Shown here in pieces: positions 58,513-64,000 of a stretch of DNA of 64,000 nucleotides. The position numbers and the translations under genes were made by a program. This stretch comes from Beta vulgaris subsp. vulgaris (taxonomy: Eukaryota > Streptophyta > Magnoliopsida > Caryophyllales > Amaranthaceae): assembly GCF_026745355.1 (NCBI RefSeq), contig NC_079205.1, positions 8,681,656 to 8,745,655 of the forward strand, read 5' to 3'. The stretch's first letter is position 1; each line of letters starts with the position of its first letter. Under the pieces are notes generated by a model that was given only the letters and a program-made list of their open reading frames with translations, did not search any database and was not told the origin of the DNA.

Positions 58513-61500
58513 ATTGTGAGAAACAAAAGGTGTCTGTAGTTGGTCCTAGTGGAGTCCATGAGTTTTATAGAGGGTCTTCTTTGAAAATCATTTCTGCGTT
58601 GACTCTAAAATCCTATTTGAGGAAGGGTTGTCCTATGTACTTGTGCCATGTTCACGACACTAGTAAGGAAGAGCCACGTGTTGAGGATGTTCGTATTGCT
58701 AATGAGTTTGTAGATGTTTTTCCAGATGATATTCCTGGCATGCCTCCGAGACGTGATGTCGAGTTCAGTGTTGACTTGATGCCTGGAACTAGACCTATTT
58801 CTAAGCCTCCTTATAGAATGGCTCCTGCTGAAATGAAAGAACTTAAGGCTCAATTAGAAGAGTTGCTTGATAAGGGCTACATTCGGCCTAGTGTATCCCC
58901 ATGGGGTGCACCTGTTTTGTTTGTGAAGAAGAAGGATGGGAGTCTTCGTCTATGCATTGATTACAGAGAGCTCAACAATGTTAATGTGAAAAACAAGTAC
59001 CCCTTACCAAGAATAGATGATTTGTTTGATCAGTTGGTGGGAGCTGGAGTTTTCTCGAAGATTGATTTGAGATCTGGATACCATCAACTTCGTATTGCAG
59101 AGAATGATATTCCTAAGACGGCTTTTAGAACTCTCTATGGGCACTATGAGTTTACTGTTATGCCCTTTGGGTTGACTAATGCTCCAGCAGTGTTCATGGA
59201 CTTGATGAATCGGGTCTTCAGGCCGTACCTGGATAAGTTTGTGGTGGTGTTCATAGATGATATACTGATTTATTCAAAGGATGCTAGTGAGCATGAAGGG
59301 CATCTCCGCACTGTTCTGCAGGTATTGAGGGAGAATAAGTTGTATGCTAAATTCTCCAAGTGCGAATTCTGGCTGGAGAAAGTTGCTTTTCTTGGTCATA
59401 TCATCTCTAGGGAGGGTGTCTCAGTTGATCCATCAAAGATCCAAGCTGTTTCGGAATGGCCTGCTCCAAAGAGTGTGACTGAGATTCGCAGTTTCCTTGG
59501 CTTGGCAGGTTATTATAGGAGGTTTGTGAAGGACTTCTCGAAAATAGCTCGGCCATTGACTGCATTGATGAGGAAGGATACTAGGTATCGTTGGGATGAT
59601 GATTGTGAGAAGGCGTTCCAAATTTTGAAGGAGCGTCTCACCACAGCTCCTGTGTTGACTTTACCTGATGGTAACCTTGAGTATGAAGTGTTCACAGATG
59701 CTTCTAAGAATGGTCTTGGTTGTGTGCTTATGCAGGATAAAAAGGTTGTTGCTTACGCTTCTAGGCAACTGAAGAACCATGAGTTGAATTATCCGACGCA
59801 TGATCTAGAATTGGCAGCTGTTGTTTTTGCACTTAAGATCTGGCGTCATTATCTGCTTGGCACATCATTCAAGATATTTTCAGACCACAAGAGTCTGAAA
59901 TATATCTTCACTCAGAGAGAGTTGAACATGAGGCAGAGGAGATGGTTAGAGCTGATCAAGGATTATGATATGGAGATTCAATACCATGAGGGTAAGGCCA
60001 ATGTTGTTGCAGATGCACTTAGTAGGAAATCCTCTCACTGTTTGCAGACCATGCGTTCGAGGAATCGTCTTCGAGAGGAGTTTCAAAATCTTGATGTGGA
60101 GATAGTGCAGTTGGGAGCTCAGCTTAACTCTCTTATGATTCAGTCCACTTTGTATGATGAGATCAAGAAAGCACAAGTACATGATCAATTCTTAAAGGAC
60201 AAGCAAGCTAATGAGCCTGTCAATTTCACAGTGGTTGAGGATAGTAGCGTGAGATTCAAAGGGAGATGGTGTGTTCCTAATGTTCCTGAGTTGAAGGAAA
60301 AGATCTTAGGAGAAGCTCATTCAGCACAATATTCAGTTCATCCTGGAGGGGATAAGATGTACAAGGATCTCAAGCAGACTTTTTGGTGGCCGCATATGAA
60401 AACGGATGTTGCTAAGTATGTCTCGAGATGCTTGACTTGTCAGAAGGTCAAGAGTGAGCACAAGAGGCCTCAGGGGATGATTCAACCTTTAGAGGTTCCT
60501 ACATGGAAATGGGACTCAATCTCAACGGATTTTGTTTGTGGACTTCCGAGGACACCAAAGGGGAATAATATGATTTGGGTTATTGTGGATCGTCTAACCA
60601 AGTCTGCTCATTTCGTTCCCATGAAAGATACTTGGAAGCATGAACGATTAGCTAGTGCTTATAGAGAGCACGTGATCAGACTTAATGGTGTTCCGAGTGA
60701 TATTGTTTCGAACAGAGATCGCAGATTCTTGTCTAACTTTTGGCAGAAGCTTCAAGAAGCTTTGGGGACTAAGTTGAAGATGAGCACAGCTTTTCATCCT
60801 GCTACAGATGGTCAGACGGAGGGCACTATTCAAACATTGGAAGATATGTTGAGAGCTTGCGCCTTAGAGTTTCAGGGATCTTGGGAGGATAAGCTTGATT
60901 TGCTTGAGTTCTCATATAATAACAGTTATCATTCTACCATTCAGATGGCACCATTTGAAGCTTTGTATGGTAGGCGTTGTCGTACTCCTTTGTGTTGGAG
61001 TGATATTGGTGAGTCAGTTGTGATTGGTCCAGAGATGATTCAGGGGACTGTTGAGCAGGTCAAGCTCATCCAGCAGAAAATGAAGGCGGCACAAGATAGA
61101 CAAAAGAGCTATGGTGATAAGCATCGTCGCCATGAGGAGTTTCAGTTGGGAGAGAAGGTGTTGCTTAGAGTCTTCCCTATGAAAGGGGTTATGAGATTTG
61201 GGAAGAAGGGCAAGTTGAGCCCTAAGTTCATTGGTCCGTATGAGATTCTAGAGAGAATAGGAGAGGTGGCTTATAGATTGGCATTGCCGCCAGGCGTTGA
61301 TCGTGCGCATAACGTGTTCCATGTTTCTCAGTTGCGCCGATACATTAGTGACCCTTTGCATGTGCTACAACCAGAGACTCTCCAGTTAGATGATAACATG
61401 ACTTATGAGGAGTTTCCGGTTCAAATTCTAGATCACAAAGTTCGAAAGACTCGCAAAGGTGAGACAAAGATCGTGAAGGTGCTGTGGTCAAACCACAACT

Positions 61501-61577
61501 CGGAGGAGTCTACTTGGGAAGCTGAGGATGCTATGCGTCTTAAGTATCCCCATCTCTTCACCCAGGTAAATTTTTAG
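58479..61577 (+). CDS. Chromovirus (Tekay-like Ty3/gypsy) pol: RT, RNase H, integrase, chromodomain
   Basis: This is one 1032-residue open frame. [22 protein letters not shown] to FIDDILIYS (catalytic FIDD at about 258-261). RNase [15 protein letters not shown] from residue 405, with [20 protein letters not shown] and [10 protein letters not shown]. Integrase zinc finger H-x4-H ... CLTCQKVK (613-660), then the catalytic core with Asp684 (TDFVCGLP), Glu781 (GQTEGTIQ) and, where Asp is expected in the SDRD motif, Asn745 (VSNRDRRF). A C-terminal chromodomain ([38 protein letters not shown]) marks a chromovirus that targets heterochromatin. The start at 58479 is internal to the original polyprotein. 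Although open, the integrase substitution and upstream frameshifts suggest it is inactive. Confidence 0.88.
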   Translation: MDWLSRHKAKIDCEKQKVSVVGPSGVHEFYRGSSLKIISALTLKSYLRKGCPMYLCHVHDTSKEEPRVEDVRIANEFVDVFPDDIPGMPPRRDVEFSVDLMPGTRPISKPPYRMAPAEMKELKAQLEELLDKGYIRPSVSPWGAPVLFVKKKDGSLRLCIDYRELNNVNVKNKYPLPRIDDLFDQLVGAGVFSKIDLRSGYHQLRIAENDIPKTAFRTLYGHYEFTVMPFGLTNAPAVFMDLMNRVFRPYLDKFVVVFIDDILIYSKDASEHEGHLRTVLQVLRENKLYAKFSKCEFWLEKVAFLGHIISREGVSVDPSKIQAVSEWPAPKSVTEIRSFLGLAGYYRRFVKDFSKIARPLTALMRKDTRYRWDDDCEKAFQILKERLTTAPVLTLPDGNLEYEVFTDASKNGLGCVLMQDKKVVAYASRQLKNHELNYPTHDLELAAVVFALKIWRHYLLGTSFKIFSDHKSLKYIFTQRELNMRQRRWLELIKDYDMEIQYHEGKANVVADALSRKSSHCLQTMRSRNRLREEFQNLDVEIVQLGAQLNSLMIQSTLYDEIKKAQVHDQFLKDKQANEPVNFTVVEDSSVRFKGRWCVPNVPELKEKILGEAHSAQYSVHPGGDKMYKDLKQTFWWPHMKTDVAKYVSRCLTCQKVKSEHKRPQGMIQPLEVPTWKWDSISTDFVCGLPRTPKGNNMIWVIVDRLTKSAHFVPMKDTWKHERLASAYREHVIRLNGVPSDIVSNRDRRFLSNFWQKLQEALGTKLKMSTAFHPATDGQTEGTIQTLEDMLRACALEFQGSWEDKLDLLEFSYNNSYHSTIQMAPFEALYGRRCRTPLCWSDIGESVVIGPEMIQGTVEQVKLIQQKMKAAQDRQKSYGDKHRRHEEFQLGEKVLLRVFPMKGVMRFGKKGKLSPKFIGPYEILERIGEVAYRLALPPGVDRAHNVFHVSQLRRYISDPLHVLQPETLQLDDNMTYEEFPVQILDHKVRKTRKGETKIVKVLWSNHNSEESTWEAEDAMRLKYPHLFTQVNF

Positions 61578-61593
61578 TTACGAGAACGTAACT

Positions 61594-61793
61594 CCCTTTT
61601 AAGGGGGGTAGTATTCATAATAATTTTATAGATGTGTGATTGAAAGTTATATGATAAAGTTTGTGCATGGGTGATTGAAAGTTTTATGATAAAGCTTCGA
61701 TGTGTTCCCACTCCAAAGCAAATCCTTGAGGGGTTATGGCCCAGAGAGGACAATATCTACTAGCGGGCTCGTGGACCCCAGTGGGGTGTTACA
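61594..61793 (+). repeat. Right arm of the composite: polypurine tract and inverted terminal sequence
   Basis: After the pol stop, CCCTTTTAAGGGGGGTAG is the gypsy polypurine tract, where a 3' LTR should start. Instead comes TATTCATAATAATTTTATAG, then the 155-bp sequence (61639-61793) that is inverted at the left side and ends GGGGTGTTACA. Confidence 0.75.
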
Positions 61794-63157
61794 GTAAGGA
61801 TGTCCACAATGAACTTCCTTTGATTGAGCATAGTCCCTCTTGTAGTCCTAGATACTTCTATCCCAATAAAGTATCTCATCATGCCTAGATCCTTGCAAGT
61901 AGAAGCTGCATCTAGTTGCTTCTTTAATTTAGGTGTGCAATTCCTTGTTCATCATCACCACTGATCAATAGATCATCAACATACACAAGAGCAATAACTT
62001 GTTTATCATTGACCTTCTTTGTGAAAAGAGAATAATCTCTTTTACTTTGTTCAAAACCCTCTTTGATGAAGAACTTAGTGAATTCTATGTTTCATTGCCT
62101 TGAAGTTTGCTTTAGGCCAAATAAGTTTCTTTTCAGTTTGCATACATATCTACTTCTCTCTTCTGTGTGCCCTGGTGGAGGTTTCATATACACCTCTTCA
62201 TCTACATATCCATGAAAAAATACGTTGTTGATATCTAGATGGTGTGAGTGGCCACTTATGAGCAGTAGCCAAAGCTATCAAAGTTCTAACACTAGTGTAC
62301 TTTGCAACTGGAGAATACGTGTGTTTGTAGCCTTTGTCTCTGACCTGTCTATCACCTCTTGCTACTAAATTGGCCTTGAGCCTCTTTACTTCTCCATTAG
62401 GTCTCAATTTTACCTTGTATACCCATTTACAATCGATGGCCTTCTTACCTTCTAGCAGTTTGGTTAACTCCCAAGTTTCATTTGCTTCTAAAGCTTGCAT
62501 TTCAGCTTCCATTACAGCCTTCCACCCTTCACTTTGTGTGGCTTCTTTGTAGTTCAGAGGCTTTGTAACTCTTAGAGCATTATTCAAGGACCTGATGTAC
62601 TCTATGGGATAATGCTCAGAGCCTTCAAGCCTTTTTATCATAAGAGATACTCTTTCTGACCCTCCTTTTGTGCCTTGTGTATCAGGCAAATTAACTCTCC
62701 ACATAATCTTTAAGCCTATCAGGGAGGTTTCTTTGTCTCACAGGTCTTGTAGTATTCTTAATTAACATGTGTATGAATCTGCTGGTGAGGTGGAGATGGT
62801 AGAGCAATATCATTGCATGGTGCATTATGCTCTACAAAATCAATTTCTCTTGCAATTTCATGCATCCAAGAGAGAGTCATGTATAATATTTGCTGCATTA
62901 TCTTCATCATCTGTAGTTTTCAACCTGTTTTCAACAAATGCTACATAATCTCTTTTATTCTTATCAAGAAATAAAGGCAAAATATTTTCATGAAATGTCA
63001 CATCTCTACTAATGAAAATTCTTTCTTTGTCTAAATCATATATAGCTTATACCCCTTTTGATGTGGGGGATAACCTATCATGACAAACCTGATTCCCCTT
63101 CCAGCAACGTTTGGTTTTCTGCTTGAGCTATCATAACATAAGCTCCTTATAACTATT
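61794..63157 (-). pseudogene. Copia polyprotein, N-terminal part of RT and integrase tail
   Basis: This is the continuation of the Copia relic split at 53266. Minus-strand sequence gives the integrase tail (RIFISRDVTFHENILPLFLD), then NYKEATQSEGWKAVMEAEMQ, ALEANETWELTKLLEGKKAI, DCKWVYKVKLRPNGEVKRLK and ANLVARGDRQVRDKGY, then the LVYVDDLLISGDD active site (complement at about 61967-62005). Frameshifts are present. It is cut at 63157 by another LTR. Confidence 0.8.
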
Positions 63158-64000
63158 TGTTGAACCCTAGTTTTGATAATGACAAAGAAACAAAGGAACA
63201 AACTAAGTAGTGAACTAATGAATTATTTAAGTGTATGGTGTCTAAGGTATCAATGCAAGGAACTGGGAGAATACAAAGTCAATGAAGAAGTCAAGAGAGG
63301 ATTTCAAAGGCTAAGTAAAGAGGTTTCTATGTTGATACTGGAGCAAGCATTGGATCAAGAATAATAGAAGCTAGGCGTTTTATTTTCTAGTTCCAATGTA
63401 AAGGAACAAGGAAAGAATGGTAAGGAACTGTGGCAGAATATTTGAGAATGAAGCGTTTGTTCCTCTGTAAAGAACAAACTCAGTGGCACTTAGTAAATAT
63501 GTTAAAGGAACTGAACTAATATAAGGAACTAGACTTAGGCGTGTACTTAGTGTAACGATTAAAAGATAATGGAGTAAGTCATGCCTAGATTATAGGAAAT
63601 TAGTTATTTCTAATTTCAAATGATAAAATCAGTTTTATGAAAAGAAAATCTGTTTTGAAAAGATATTATTTTTCGGAAAATAAGAAAATAATTATCCGGT
63701 TGTTAGAAAGATATTATTTCAAAGATATTATTTTCTTAAAGTTTAGAAATTCAGATTTAAAGATAAAAAGAGTTTATAAAAACTGATTTTCGGATAATGT
63801 TGAAGGAACTCCTATTATTTAGGAGTAATGGCTGCATTTTATCCACGTACATTTATAGTTCATGGGATCATGGGACATGATGTATAACGTGTTCCTTAGG
63901 GGAAGGAACATCATGGGTAAATGGATTAAAACGTGTACTCAAACATTACTCCCACGTTCTTCATGATTACCACTATAAATATAGAAGTCTAGAGCTCTTC
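63158..64000 (+). mobile_element. Start of another LTR retrotransposon, runs off the window
   Basis: At 63158 the Copia homology stops and TGTTGAACCCTAGTTTTGAT, then AATGACAAAG begins, a start I associate with LTRs of Sirevirus/Maximus-type Copia elements. Over 840 bp follow without an ORF. A TATA-like ACTATAAATATAG at about 63970-63982 would be the U3 promoter. Strand and class are inferred from this start; the end is not in the window. Confidence 0.5.

Larger units (their letters stand above)
53267..61793 (+). mobile_element. 8.5-kb composite LTR insertion with inverted termini
   Basis: The unit lies between two copies of GTAAG (53262-53266 and 61794-61798), a 5-bp target duplication in the split Copia. 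Its first bases TGTAACACCCCACTGGGGTC are the exact complement of its last bases GACCCCAGTGGGGTGTTACA. A longer inverted pair runs 53536-53690 against 61639-61793 (about 155 bp, few mismatches). Inside it lies a TRIM-like unit (minus), one large gypsy LTR, and a degenerate chromovirus (plus). Confidence 0.8.

Noticed and set aside
57796..58559. Minus-strand open frames over the chromovirus gag
   Set aside because: Shadows of the plus-strand gag/protease; no domain content.
53267..61793. Interpretation as an integrated plant virus
   Set aside because: Domain order gag-protease-RT-RNase H-integrase-chromodomain with LTR, primer-binding site and polypurine tract is that of a Ty3/gypsy chromovirus retrotransposon; no movement or envelope gene is seen.
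1..64000. tRNA, rRNA, snoRNA, CRISPR or bacterial-type operon features
   Set aside because: I looked for cloverleaf-like and rRNA-like stretches and for regularly spaced repeats and found none. The tRNA-like phrases occur only as Helitron-internal boxes and as primer-binding sites of LTR elements.

Overview
This window is nuclear DNA from a flowering plant, most likely a eudicot. Six intron-rich genes sit among AT-rich spacers and many plant transposable elements: Stowaway-like and Harbinger-like MITEs, hAT, MULE, CACTA, Helitrons, LINE relics, Copia, a Tekay-like chromovirus and a TRIM-type LTR unit. No bacterial operon, CRISPR array or plasmid feature is present. The repeat style recalls Caryophyllales (spinach or beet relatives), but that is a weak impression. 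All exon structures were assembled by hand from splice signals, reading frame and family resemblance.

Layout. 1984-7273 (-): USE1, an ER SNARE gene of seven exons, with a MULE in its last intron, a MITE at its first splice donor and a hAT element (with a nested MITE) about 40 bp upstream of its ATG. 8388-10889: spacer with a LINE relic. 10890-14410 (+): a two-exon gene for a 144-residue charged protein of unknown function. 14891-17981: Helitron, minisatellite, MITE. 17982-22607 (+): a four-exon gene for a small, probably mitochondrial, single-TM protein; intron 1 is stuffed with a MITE, a rearranged Helitron and a GC-rich MULE. 25070-30910 (-): a seven-exon gene for a putative plastid membrane protein with a zinc ribbon. 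31364-31893: a MITE abutting a LINE 3' end. 34385-40215 (-): a 12-exon gene for a PLP enzyme of the methionine gamma-lyase-like/aluminium-resistance family. 40481-41057: Helitron. 41228-44514 (-): decayed Copia polyprotein. 45324-45845: CACTA transposase fragment. 48939-52062 (+): an ULTRAPETALA developmental regulator in three exons. 52217-63157: a Copia element (-) split by an 8.5-kb composite holding a degenerate chromovirus (+), which ends in inverted LTR-derived sequence and has a clean 5-bp duplication. 63158-64000: the start of another LTR element, cut by the window end.

The genes are unrelated housekeeping or regulatory genes and do not form a pathway: membrane fusion at the ER, mitochondria, plastid membrane, PLP metabolism and meristem regulation. 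I found no convincing new multi-gene system. The most unusual items are the chromovirus composite with inverted U5-type termini, the MITE that forms part of the USE1 splice donor, and the unplaced zinc-ribbon membrane protein.
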